From Apostichopus japonicus (taxonomy: Eukaryota > Echinodermata > Holothuroidea > Aspidochirotida > Stichopodidae): a stretch of 64,000 nucleotides of DNA. The notes beneath the pieces are model-generated. The model did not search any database. It saw only the letters and a program-made list of their open reading frames with translations, and had not been told where the DNA came from. Below are positions 25,496 through 37,097 of this stretch, piece after piece; positions within the stretch are counted from its first letter, which is position 1; every line of letters starts with the position of its first letter. Where the stretch lies: positions 14,381,417 through 14,445,416 of the forward strand of contig NC_092571.1 of the NCBI RefSeq assembly GCF_037975245.1. The letters run 5' to 3'. A program made the position numbers and the translations under genes.

Positions 25496-25809
25496 GGAGG
25501 AATAGGTGTAATATAGTTTTTAGAGGAAAATTTACCAGTTGGCAGGCAGTCCGACATTCGCCTTCAGGTTGAAGGCGATAATCGACGTTTATCTGGGGCT
25601 GGGGAGGGGTGTTTCGATTCGCTTCGTGCTGGTCGTCCTTTTGTGGTCTTTTAAATGTTTGAAAGGGTGGTTGGGGTTTTTGTCTCTGCAGGTCGGTGGG
25701 CGAATTTCCTTTTTTGCTCGCTTGACTCGTTTGTCAGAATGGGATGGTTGGGTAGTGCCGTTTGGCCGTGACGTTTTGGATCCCGCAGAGCGGGTCACGT
25801 AAAGAGCAC
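25496..25809 (+). mobile_element. Tx1 LINE 3' fragment with target duplication
   Basis: A 314-bp 3' end (from the RNRCD codons, ggaggaatag, to the terminal hairpin CCCGC-AGA-GCGGG and TCACGTAAAGAGCAC). Flanked by CAAACTGATATA (25,484-25,495 and 25,810-25,821). The bases just before the left flank are GAGCAC, the same as the element's own terminus. Confidence 0.9.
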
Positions 25810-25821
25810 CAAACTGATATA

Positions 25822-28199
25822 ACATGAGTTCTACCGATGGTACAGTACTTTGGTCATGCTTTTGAAAGTTCCGGATAGTTGATCCTGTGCCAACCGCATA
25901 CCGACCATTTGCAAAATACAAAATAAATAGTAGTCCGGGACTAGAAAATTAAGTAGTCCTTTACAAAATGCGGTACATCAATATTGGTGCAACTAATTTA
26001 TTCATCATTATGAATACAATGCATATGAATTCACACATACCAAGCAATATATACAGACAGCTATGCGCTACATGAAATATGATTTTGAAACACAAACCAA
26101 AATGATACATACAAAACCTTTGAAAGCAATGACAAATTCAAAACCCAAATAAGTAATGATAATCGTAAAAAGCGCTATAACATAGTGAAGTTTACTTAGC
26201 AGCAATGCAAACCTATACAAAGTCCTCTAACACACGACATCACGTCATCCCAAACACCAATAGGAGGAGATCCAGAAACTGTAATGAAACACCTGCAATA
26301 TATCCTGAATCAATCAAATTGAAGGAAAAAAACGAATTTATCAAAATCAGAAAGGACTCAAAAGGATATATACAGAACCGAGTAAAGAAGTAATGCCACA
26401 TCTGAAATTGTAAACAATACTCATTCTGTCGTGCGGAAAGATCATTAATTTAAAAACTCTTTGAACTTAATGGCTAGCCCGACGATACCAAAAACGTCTC
26501 TTAAAGCAAAATATGATCAGAAATGATGATGATGGTTTCCTACAAATACTAAAAATGATATTTCCAGAACCATGGGAACATTTACAAGCCTTTAACTATG
26601 ATATATTATATACACTTTTAATTGTCAATGTCAGTATTCTACTATATGGATGGGTTTTTTAAGGTATGTTATATATGAAATGCTATCATTTTCTCTTCTG
26701 TGATTATCTTGTAATGTGATACACTTAATTTGGAATGTTCTTTTCAATTCTTTTACATTTAACAATTTAATTATTTCTTTCTGTAGAGATATAGCTTATG
26801 ATAGTTTACATTCGATTAAATAATTATAACCTCAAGTGGATATTCATTGTTTCTTATTGAAACATTGTTTAATCTTGTAGAATAAATAAATGTAGTGACT
26901 TCATTTTTTGATTGCAACAGTTTTGGGTAATTTAACTTGTTTTCGCAGGAAAGGTAATAAAGAGATATATTCTCCTTCCGGGTTTTACTTTCAGAATTCA
27001 GAGCACACTCATTTGAAATACATTGAAAGTATTTTTTTCTCAAGAATCGCTTTGGAAATATTCACAAGTTAACTTGTGTTTATTACAGGGTTAATGGATT
27101 AATGCTTTATTACAATTGCAATGATTACTCTGTAAACGAATATAAACATGAAAATAATGACAGTTGCGTATAAATAGAAACTTTGTTTAAATCAGCATAT
27201 GAACTCTCATAAATAGGTGTTATCGATCAGCGAAGATGACACATAATTACATTAGGTGTCATTAATATTTTCACTTACCCAGGAAATAATATACTATTAA
27301 CGTTAAAGCAGTTTTAACTTGACTAAAAGCTTTCATGGAGAACATAAGGTTGACGTTCATTAACATGCTTGTACCTGATGTCTTCATCAAGCATATGGAA
27401 AGTCCATTAAAAATAACACTATTGCTTGTGAACCTCTGTTACTTCACAGAGGTGTCTACAATACACACATAGTTCAATTAAACCAAAGCCAAATAACAGT
27501 AAAAATGATATTCTGAACCTTCATTAACGCCTGTTTCTCACTTTTAGCTAACGCGGCTGTTTGGGCTAACCAACGGTAATAACAAGATCCAAACATACAC
27601 GTATCATTTGATACCACTTTACTGATTATATAAGTCAAGTATTATCATATGATTTTAAATAAGGATGTGAACACGTATTAATGGATACGTATATATTACC
27701 TTTAGTAATGTTTCATCTGGTATAATAGTCTACGGGGACATTAACTAAGGAAATGCTACAAGGCAAGACACGATTAACTTTATAACATTTTGCAATGTAT
27801 GTTTTGAAAATCCTATTACCAACGTCCACAAGATGATAGTCACATCCACGCCCCTTATCTCATATACTTTGATTCTAGATAGGCGTATTGATGACAGTTC
27901 CATGTGTACTCAATATTATAATATTCATTTAAAATGATTGTTTATTAGTGGACCCCAATAGATCCCGCAACAACAAAGGAGTCTTTCCATTATAGAACTT
28001 TTCCTTAACTTCATAAAATCAACGATATATATATATATTTCAGTTCAACATATATCCAACTGTTTTTAAGCTGTGCGTTAACGTTCCCGCAGACATATTC
28101 TGCAATTTTTACAGTTAAGTGCTTCTGCAGATACGAAGGAAAAGCCCAAGTTTTATTACTCTGCTTGGTATCACGAACTATTGAATCCATGATTCATCA
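25822..28199. other. Noncoding duplicated stretch
   Basis: No gene supported. It matches 7,190-8,340 and, from 26,950, parts of the 1.22-kb unit, including the uninterrupted version of the 9,364 target site near 27,580. Confidence 0.45.
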
Positions 28200-30300
28200 G
28201 TAAATTTTCGGGCAGATACGTCACCGATACGATACAATTCGAAGTACTGAATAATATTTGCATGACAGTGAAATCATATGGAAAGAGAAAGTCACATCAT
28301 CCCACAACCCGAAAACAATCTTTTTATCTGATAGTTGCTTCATCTTGACAAGAAAAATCCATTCAGTGCCTTCGTGAAACGTTATCAGGAACATTTCGAA
28401 AAATAAACCAGGAAGACGGGAAGACTCCATATTGAATTATTCCAGTTTACAAATTTCTTGCAATGGCTTTATACGTTGTGCATTCACTACCGTTCCTTTC
28501 ATATATTATAGTTTCCCATGGTACACAAAAGTACGGACATATATGTTTCGGTGTGACACACCTCGGTGACATTCCACTCATATGTAAGTATATCTATATG
28601 ATATTTATATGAAGAAGAAATATTAGAGAAGGCAATGTCAAATCATAAAACTTCGAATAAGTTGATCCATCTTCACTATAAAAATAGCAATCAGTTCCTT
28701 TTGGAAAACTACGCTAGCAGGAACATTGCGAAGGATAATACAGAAAATGTAAAATCACTGCATTGCAAGATTTCGTCTCAATAAATATTCGACTGTCTTT
28801 AAGCTGTGCGTTAACGATATTGCCGCAAGCTCTTTTTACAATGGCCCGTTCCGTCAAAAGATTAGGATTGAACTACCTAACTTCATTTAATTATAATCTA
28901 AGTACTATATAATATTAATATAGAAAGCAAAACTCATCTCCTACAATCAACGAACAAACTGTTGAACTGATAGTTGGTCTTCCGTGACAAAAAAATATAT
29001 AAAAATGTATCTTGGAAATGTCGTTAGCAGTAACAAAACGAAAAATAAACCAGAAAATGGAAAATCTGTTCATTATAAAATCTTAGTTTAATTAAGATTG
29101 AAAACAAATCATGAACTTACGATGCATAATCTCCATGTGAATGCTTCTTACGTGACCCGTCCTTTCGGATCAAAAACGTCACGGCCAAACGGCACTACCC
29201 AACCAGCCCATTTTTACAAACAAGACTCAAACTCCATGTGAGTATTGTACTTGGAATGCATAACCCTTGAATCTACGAATCACATCCCAAAACAGCTGAT
29301 TGTACGCAATTTTACGGCCAGATTTGTCTACGGTGTGAGTTGTCGCCATGAATTTGAACACTTATCGAAGTACTATATATTTGTAAAGGCATCCAATAAT
29401 ACACATAAGTACGGACAGATATGACTAAATACTAGTTTATTAAATATACATTTTTGGAGAGCCAGTCTGACATCCTAAAGACAACAATGCTGATTTATAG
29501 TTAGGTTTCCGGCAACAAAGTCACAATCAGCATGCGGAACGTTTCTCTAGCAGGAGCATTACGAAGAGGAAGACAGGAAAGGTAAAATATCCATATTGAA
29601 AGATTTCATTGCAATGAATCATCAAATGTGTTCATGTTGTGTGTTAGTTTACAGAGAATTAATTCTGTTGTCGATTTTGCCACATTGCTTGATAACAAAT
29701 TATGAACGTTCGACTCCGTGTGAATATCTACTTGGAATAAATAACGATTGAAGTTATCATCCAGATCGAAAGGAACATTTAATTGTACACAAAAGAACGA
29801 ACAGATATGTAGCCGCTCTGTGATATCTCGGTGATGTTCAGCTCTAATCTAAGTACTATATAATATTTATATATAAAATATATAGAAAGACCAGGCCACA
29901 CAATAGAAAGACAGGCGAATAACAATATATTGATCTCATAGTTGATCCATCTTGACATTAATAAAGAAAATCAATATTCTCGAGAAAAAAGTGCATTTTC
30001 CTTTTAAAATAGTTTAGAAGGTGTAGGTTTGAAAGAAACAAGAAAACATGATCATAATCACTGTGTGAGTATTCTTCCCTGAGCATATAATCTTTGAATC
30101 TTAGATACATCTCCGAGAAACAGCCGATTGTACGCAACACTACGATCAGATTTGTCTCCGGTGTAAGTCATCCCCATGAGTTTCATCACTATATCTAAGT
30201 ACTATATTTATGAAAACGAAATATTTGTAAAGGGGAAGTGATATCTACAGCCAAACAACATATTATTGATTTTTAGTTGCGTTAATAACAGAGAATTAAT
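28200..30300 (-). pseudogene. Array of six dead V-like N-terminal exons
   Basis: Six units resemble the signal-peptide and N-terminal half of the V-like Ig exons (compare 13,900-14,170). The marker (aagtactatataatatt or similar, the degenerate TA tract) is near 28,256, 28,595, 28,902, 29,372, 29,850 and 30,197. Most units also keep a form of the ccatcttgac marker about 90 bp further on. Spacing is about 340, 310, 470, 480 and 350 bp, with one interval lengthened by a LINE tail. All frames are broken. Confidence 0.65.
29141..29231 (-). mobile_element. 91-bp Tx1 LINE tail with target duplication
   Basis: Antisense LINE end (TAGTGCCGTTTGGCCGTGACG on the minus strand to a ...CACGTAAGAAGCAT terminus), flanked by CTCCATGTGA at 29,131-29,140 and 29,232-29,241. 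It sits inside the dead exon array. Confidence 0.85.
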
Positions 30301-30407
30301 TATGTTATCCCGTTTTCTAGTTGCAAGTTTAGGATTGAAAAACAAATCATGGAAGTAAGATAGATAATCTCCGCTTCAAGTCGCATCAAACATCATAACA
30401 TTGTACT

Positions 30408-30447
30408 GGCAGCCCCAGATAAACTGCAAAATCACCTTCAACCTGAT
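30408..30447 (-). mobile_element. Short internal Tx1 LINE fragment
   Basis: About 40 bp matching the IRLQ-EGDF / RLSGAA codon region of the LINE in antisense, next to the U2-headed element. It has no recognisable 3' end. Confidence 0.5.
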
Positions 30448-30466
30448 TATCCTCCGCATAAGGGTA

Positions 30467-30652
30467 CTTTTTAAGAAAAAGTCGCCCAGGAAAGAAACTG
30501 GGCACGAAAACCAAACTACCAAACGACTGATACGCTCTCAACCCCAGTCCCCTCGTATCGGGACTGTGACTGTGTGATCATCGTCGGGTGTGCATCACCA
30601 TTCCCCTCGAAAGGGAACCGAAACCAAACTACACATGATCTTGGCCAAAAGG
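30467..30652 (-). mobile_element. U2 snRNA-headed SINE-like retroposon, copy 1
   Basis: Read on the minus strand it starts GGCCTTTTGGCCAAGATCA-TGTGTAG, matching the 5' end of U2 snRNA (GGCCTTTTGGCTAAGATCA-AGTGTAG). A body unlike U2 follows, then a hairpin (GCCCAG-tttctttc-CTGGGC) and an A-rich ...CTTAAAAAG end. A 13-bp target duplication CCGCATAAGGGTA flanks it (30,454-30,466 and 30,653-30,665). The body is shared with 56,549-56,748, so this is a repeat family and not a one-off U2 chimera. Confidence 0.75.
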
Positions 30653-30958
30653 CCGCATAAGGGTATAACTTTTCAAAAGCATTTGGCAGCCAGTGTGAAA
30701 CTCACAATGTCATAAACTTTATGATAGACTGAAAATATATGCATTCACATGTTCGGAAAGATAATTCGTCAATCATAGCATAATCATGTAAATTATTCTG
30801 GATAATGAACGCCAAAGTACATAAAATAGTATTAATCATCTATTCATGTAAATTAGTGATACACATACACAAGGCATACTTTGAATGTACTTATATGTAA
30901 TTACAATCATAGTTGAACTATTTTTTACTGTAGATGTATAGCGTTTAACTGTGCTTAC

Positions 30959-31043
30959 CTGTAGACATATACGATGGCTATCAAAAAGACGACGAGTATT
31001 ACGGCAATTACGATCATCACCAACGTCATTATTTTCTTCGTGT
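30959..31043 (-). CDS. Transmembrane exon of an Ig receptor gene
   Basis: An 85-bp exon between an acceptor (tttctgcag at 31,044-31,052) and a donor (CTACAG/GTAAGC at 30,958). In the frame set by a phase-1 upstream exon it reads (D)TKKIMTLVMIVIAVILVVF and then LIAIVYVYR: one membrane-spanning helix with basic residues on both sides. All well-preserved domain-2 exons on this strand (33,946; 35,944; 48,406) end in phase 1, so splicing 33,946 to this exon keeps frame. No cytoplasmic exon was recognised further downstream. Confidence 0.6.
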
Positions 31044-31264
31044 CTGCAGAAATGACAGTAAGATGCACAAATATATTAACATCAGCAACCAAACTACGTA
31101 AGTCGATTAACTTCACCGCACTTGGGTGCATGTTCTTGTGAGTTCAACATGACGTACTTTTGTTTATAACATATGTACTAACTTTGTAAAATGTTATACA
31201 TTTGGAAATTTGGCTTAGATACAAGATTTCGTCGAATTGATTTTTTGCACCAATTAAAAATTAC

Positions 31265-32265
31265 CCAAACGAGGTAGGTTTGCTCGCAGTGTGGAATGGA
31301 GGGCTATGTTTTTCGCGCCTGCCCCTCGTCGTATGTAGCAAAGGCGAAACGCGACGAGCAGCCGGCAATGGGATATGCTCTACTTCCAGTTACAAACGGT
31401 TTTAGACAGGGTAAACAGGTGGAGGTCCCGGTGCCCACTATGTATCCCTTGTTGATACTGATCCCTTAACGAACCCAGCAGATCACCCTACTGTCACTCG
31501 CTTCCCGTAACCTCTCCGACAGACGATTCCACCAGTCTGTCGAACAGTGACTCGGTCTCTTTGAAATCGTGTCCTGGTTTGATGAGGTCGGGAGCCCTCT
31601 CTAAAGAGGTCGACTTCATGTGATTCCGTTGAGGAATTATGTAACAGAACCCGCGTAAAATGGTTGGAGTCCATTTATTGTCAAATTTTTACTTCATTTG
31701 GTCTGGTAAAACAGAACTTTTTAAAGGGGTGGTTTTATATCAGACTTTCGTCACTGGGGATTCGGGTGTGGTATATTTGCCCAGCAAACAGCAAACTATC
31801 AACTAAGGCAACTGTTCGTAGCAGTAGAAAATGAAGGTTTGCCATATTCGTGTTTTTGCAGATTTTGGGGTGGCTTGCATGTGCGTCGTTGGGTTCCAAA
31901 TATGTTACGGAACTCGGAACCACAACGTAGTACGCCATCTGATGTTATTGTTAGCATTATTGAAACATTGCGTTACCAATAGCCTTCTGTGGATTTGTCT
32001 CGGCCTTCTTATATTTAGAAGATCATATTAGAACAAGCTGTTTGACCGAGCTGTTCGCACAGAATCGTCATCCGACCGATGTATGGCGATCTGTACATTC
32101 TAGGTTACATAATACAAGGCTTTTTCGGACATTATTACTGGTGACCGATCATGGTCAGTAAGGCAGAGTTTTGTATTTTACTGGATTGATCAGTTGCTGA
32201 TAGTTTAGTTACTGTGTGTAGGGTTTGGTGACGTTTTGGATTCCGCTTAGCGCATTACTTAAAAG
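31265..32265 (+). mobile_element. Old Tx1-type LINE copy with large internal deletion
   Basis: A zinc-knuckle ORF1 fragment (QCGMEGYVFRACPSSY, about 31,285-31,340) is followed, after loss of the ORF2 N-terminal and RT core, by the RT C-terminal region (FIWSGKTELF, QLFVAVENEGLPYSC, FWGGLHVRRWVP at about 31,690-31,910). A decayed 3' end (CCGC-TTA-GCG, ...TTAAAAGCAT) closes at about 32,262. It is clearly more diverged than the 37-43.9 kb element. Confidence 0.8.
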
Positions 32266-33945
32266 CATCGGCAAACAACAAATCGATGAAAGCTACAACC
32301 GACGATGTCTGGTTAAAGAAAATAAAAGACATAAAAATGATTGCATTTTGAGAACCCCTTCAAAGAAAAATCTCTGTTTGTCCGATACAATTGTCAATCA
32401 CTAAATTGATCATAAAAGGAAGATAAAAACATCGTGTTTTTGTTTCGTTGTTTAACATTGTTTGACCTTGTAGTAATAAGAAACAATCATTGAATGAAGT
32501 AATTTCCTCCTCGAATCAAAACAAACTATTCAACTTGTTTGCCTGTATGTAGGAAAAACAGAGATATTAGAAAAGAGAATTACACTTCTGGGTTTTACTT
32601 TCACAATGGAAAGCATAACAAGCTCCAAGACGTTGGAATTACATTTCTCACGAATGGCATTAATAAAGATTCTTTAAGAAAAGTAAAGTGGATTAACTTG
32701 TGTTTTAATGCTTTTAGAAGTTATGAAAATGAATCCTTTCTAATCGATACACTACACTTTTGAAAACTTTCTTTGGATTTTTGTTGAACCTTACTGTGTT
32801 CAATAAGAATATTAATGTGGTGATTGTAATTCATTGATCGATTAGCATTAAACTTACTTACAATTTTACTATTTGTAGGAAAACAGCTATAGCAATAATT
32901 TTACTTTATAGTTTTGTTACTATAATATGGTAAAAATTGCTTACTTACTTCAAACGAATGAAAAATCAGCATATAAAACGTCCGCATACCGTCCGAAATA
33001 AGTGTTTTAAATAGTACTCCCACTTTTTCAAACAACTTAAGTATTGTTTACACCAAATCACTTTTCCTGAATTTCCCTTCGATTGGAAAGGTAGCTTGTG
33101 TGAGCTAGATAAAGGTTTCATTTGATTCTCGTTTTAAGCGGAACTAAACTAATATAACTAAATGAGGTTATTTCTGTTTGTAGAACATCAAAAATCATGG
33201 ATCTCTCTGTCTAAATCACGTCAAAATAATATTAAACAAAATATGACTTGTTAGGATAAATAAAATTAAACCCTGTCTGCTCTTTTTCTGATGATCCTAT
33301 GTTAGCTAGATTAACGAGATAGTAGACTAAAATTTTGATGATCTTCCATGCAAGATTAGAGCGTGTTGCATAGTTACATAATGATAAGGTCACATGAGAT
33401 GTAGTTTCCCAATACTGCAATGCTAAAGAAATTACAAAACATAATATACAGCTTCCTTTAGTCAATGGTTGTGACAAAAGCACCAAACAGTTTAGTCTAT
33501 GATGTTTCCATATTATTTGTTAACTATATTTTAATTATTTTGGGAGTAGTAGATCCCTTTAAAGCTGTGGTGAATCTTACTTGCATCTTCCCTCGTCCAT
33601 CTCACAACAAACCCATGAGATCATTACGTATCCCCCCCTCTCAGGAACTGTTAGGTCACAACCACGTTTTTCATTTCACGTCATGAGAATTACCATCAAG
33701 CTTTAAGTATTCTAACAGTTTGTCAAGAGTATCTTCTATGCAGGCTCATATTTTAAATCCAACTATGAATCCTAGGATGCCGTCTTTCATTACAATTTTT
33801 GGGTACGCAATGACACCATACTGAAAAAAATAATTCTCCAGATTATGCAATTTGTAACATGGGAATACCAATAATTTGCTTCCCCTAAACGTTCACAGTA
33901 TGTAATACCTATACGTTGTACGTGTTTCTGTAAGTGATGACTAAC
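32266..33945. other. Noncoding duplicated stretch
   Basis: Positions 32,340-32,900 match 11,815-12,420, and 33,430-33,945 match 35,130-35,640. No gene supported. Confidence 0.45.
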
Positions 33946-34300
33946 CTTGATCGGTTCTAGAGATGTTAAATTCACATCTGTCAGTATACTGTGATGTAGA
34001 AAGGGACTCCAACGGTTCCTGAGTAGCGATGCATCCAATGGTTGAGTTCTGATTACAAGAAGTAACGTACACTGAAAGCTCTTTAGTTCCGTTATTATCT
34101 GTGTAATACTTCTGATAATCACAGCCCTCGGGTTTGATTACTTCCAGATTTATCGGTGGATACCCGTCTGTTATTGAACAAGATAGGACGACGTGGTATG
34201 ATGCAGGTGGAGATGAGGACGGGCCTTCACAAACAAGAGGTGTAGGAGGCTGGTAGACTGTAAAGAATTTATATATGTAATGAGTGTAAAGAGTATACGG
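33946..34300 (-). CDS. Ig domain-2 exon (partial gene)
   Basis: An open exon segment with VYQPPTPLVC, PPINLEVIKPEGCDYQ and CNQNSTIGCIATQE, ending CEFNISRTDQG at a GTTAGT donor (33,945) in phase 1. Upstream only the last codons of a V-like domain survive (YSLYTHYIYKFF) before the frame is lost, so the gene lacks a signal peptide here. It pairs by phase with the transmembrane exon at 30,959-31,043. A near-identical copy is at 35,944-36,289. It may be a live downstream exon or a remnant. Confidence 0.55.
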
Positions 34301-35943
34301 GAGTTATATATTCAACATTAAGTTAGGAAATGTTCGCTGCAAAGTCAATAAATATTACTTATTTTACCTTTATTATACAAGAAAGGTCATGGCCACTTAA
34401 AGATTGCCGACACAAATGTGGTGCAAGAAGCAAAATATGGCAGTAATACGTTAAGTCATAATATTTAAGAGGTGCATTCGTGTAACGAAAACTGGCGACG
34501 CTCTCACATGCAATATCAGACTTAACGTAACTCCGTAAGCATTGTACCTTAATTAGCTATGAATAATTGACGAATGCTTCCACAATGTGACGTTACATAT
34601 TGTAGACACCTACACCTCGTTAAATGCATGACTAAGTTAAATACACTTTCATCTTAAGCATTAAGCAAAAAGTATCTCGGAAGAACCTTTCGAACCCCTC
34701 CTATATACTCCATATAGAATGCCTGTTTAAATATGAAATCAATATCATATTTACCGAGTTTGTGAGATGCCACAAAACGAGATTAGAAAACACAGATGCT
34801 ATCTTTAATAATTGCGCACATACTGAGAGTGTATTACTGTACTTTAATCATTATCTTAATACGAGCTCACTGTTTATGCGTATACCGTATCTGTTGTTGT
34901 AAGGCAAGACAAGATTGACATTAAAATACATTACAATGTACAGACTGATAGTTACATCCAACCTCCTTGCTCATGTTAAGCTCACATGAGATGTAGTTCC
35001 CTAACACTGCATTGCTAGAGAAACTGTAAGATGTGCTGTAGTGATAGTGCTTGAGATGACAGTGCCATGGATTCAGTTGTAAGTTTTTTGGATTATCAAC
35101 GTCCTACACAAACACTGACATTAAACAACACATAATATACAGCTTCCTTTAGTCAATAGTTGTGACAAAAGCACCAAACAGTTTAGTTTATGATGTTTCC
35201 ATATTATTTGTTACCTATATTTTAATTATTTGGGAGTAGTAGATACCTTTAAAGCTGTGGTGAATCTTACTTGCAACTTCCCTCGTCCATCTCACCACAA
35301 ACCAATGAGATCATTACGTCTTGCCCCCCCCCCACCCCCTCTCCCTCAAAGGAACTGTTAGGTCAAAACCAAGTTTTTCAATTGACGTCACGAGAATTAC
35401 CATCAAGCTTGAAGTATTCTAAAAGTTTGTCAAGAGTATCTTCTATACAGGCTCATATTTTAAATCCAGCTATGAGTCCCGGGATGCCGTCTTTCATTAC
35501 AATTTTGAGGTACGCAATGACACCATACTGAAAAAATTTCTCTCCAATTTGTAACATGGGAATACCAACAATTTGCTTAGGTTTATTTCCCCTAAAATTT
35601 CACAGTATTTAATATCAACACGTTGTACGTGTTTCTGTACGTTTAGGTTAAACGATTGCAAATAATATGTACAACAAAGTAAGGTTGCATCTTGAATGAG
35701 TTTCAAAAATGTAGTGACCTAGGAACAGGACCTCTCCATCTCCCCACTATACCTAAGGTCAGAGAAACTGGAGTGATAAAAACACGCGTACAAATATGTA
35801 TTAGAGCTTAATACTTTAGTATGTTTCATAAACTGTTGTTTTTATCGTTTTCTTTAGTATTTGGGAAGTGGGTTATGAAACTGTCTGCCAGCAGTGTTCT
35901 TACAAGCTTCATAATATACAAATATAATAGAGTAATGACTAAC
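34301..35943. other. Noncoding duplicated stretch
   Basis: No gene. Positions 34,390-34,860 match 36,430-36,930, and 35,120-35,640 match 33,430-33,945: a local duplication of about 1.7-2 kb. Confidence 0.5.
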
Positions 35944-36330
35944 CTTGATCGGTTCTAGAGATGTTAAATTCACATCTGTCAGCGTACTGTGATGTAGAAA
36001 GGGACTCCATCGTTTCCTGGGTAGCGATGCATCCAATGGTTGAGTTCTGCTCACAAGAAGTAACGTACACTAAAAGCTCTTTAGTTCCGTTATTATCTGT
36101 GTAATATTTCTGATAATCACAGCCCTCAGGCTTGATTACTTCCAGATTTATCGGTGGATACCCGTCTGTTATTGAACAAGATAGGACGACATGGTATGAT
36201 GCAGATGGAGATGAGGAGGGGCCTTCACAAACAAGAGGTGTAGGAGGCTGGTAAACTGTAAAGAGTATACGGGAGTTATCATTAGTCAATGGTATATGAA
36301 AAGTACAAAGATCTTCTCGCTGAAGGTTGA
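35944..36330 (-). pseudogene. Ig domain-2 exon, V-like domain lost (duplicate)
   Basis: Same domain as at 33,946 (VYQPPTPLVCEG, YPPINLEVIKPEGCDYQ, CEQNSTIGCIATQE, CEFNISRTDQG), with a GTTAGT donor at 35,943. The V-like part is cut to its last strand (FNLQREDLCTFHIPL, with DAGTY degraded) and runs into unrelated sequence at about 36,345. Confidence 0.65.
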
Positions 36331-36943
36331 AGGTGAACTCAAGGACAGTACCACGAGTAATCCATTAAGTTAGGTAAATATGTATTGACTTTGCATCGAA
36401 CATTCCCTATTTTACCTTTATCATACAAGAAAGATCATTGCCACTTAAAAATTAACGACACAAATGTGGGGCTAGAAACAAAATAGAGCGATATTACATT
36501 AAGTCATAATATTTAATTGTTGCATTCGTATAATAAAATACACGGACTAAATGTAAAGAAAACTGACGACGCTCTCACATGAAATATCAGACTTAACATC
36601 CGTGAGCATTGTACCATATTTACCTATGAATAATTGACGAATGCTTCCACAATGTGACGTTACATTGTAGACACATACACCTAGTTAAATGCATGACTAA
36701 GTTAAATACACTTTCATCTTAAGCATTAAGCAAAAAGTATTAATAATAATACTCCAGGAAGAACCGTTAAAACCACTCCAATATACTCTACATAGAATTC
36801 GGGTTTCTATATGAAATCAATATAATATTTATCGAGTTTATGAGATACCACAAAACGAAATTAGAAAACACTGATGCTATGTTAAATAATTTCGCACAGA
36901 ATGAGAGCGTATTACTGTACTTTAATGATTATCTTGTTACGAG
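36331..36943. other. Noncoding; left flank of full-length LINE
   Basis: Matches 34,320-34,860. The left target-duplication copy ATCTTGTTACGAG lies at 36,931-36,943. Confidence 0.6.
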
Positions 36944-37097
36944 TGCTTTTTACGTGACCCGCCATGCGGGATATAAAACGTCACGGCCAAACGGCACTAC
37001 CGAACCATCCCATTCTGAAAACGAAACTCAGGTCAAGCGAGCCAATAAAACATACGCCCGCCGACCTGCAGAGACAAAACGCCCAACCCCCCCCCCC

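Larger units (their letters stand above)
17357..27660. repeat. Segmental duplication block, copy B
   Basis: Copy B is collinear with copy A (1 to about 9.5 kb). It includes the V-like Ig exon, the Tx1 LINE with nested CR1/L2-like LINE, the 23.7-kb conserved block and, with weaker similarity, the 25.9-27.7 kb part. It differs by later insertions at 25,082-25,292 and 25,496-25,809, each with its own target duplication. Confidence 0.85.

Noticed and set aside
30467-30652. A functional U2 snRNA gene
   Set aside because: Only the 5' head matches U2. The Sm site and 3' stem-loops are absent, and the element has target duplications.
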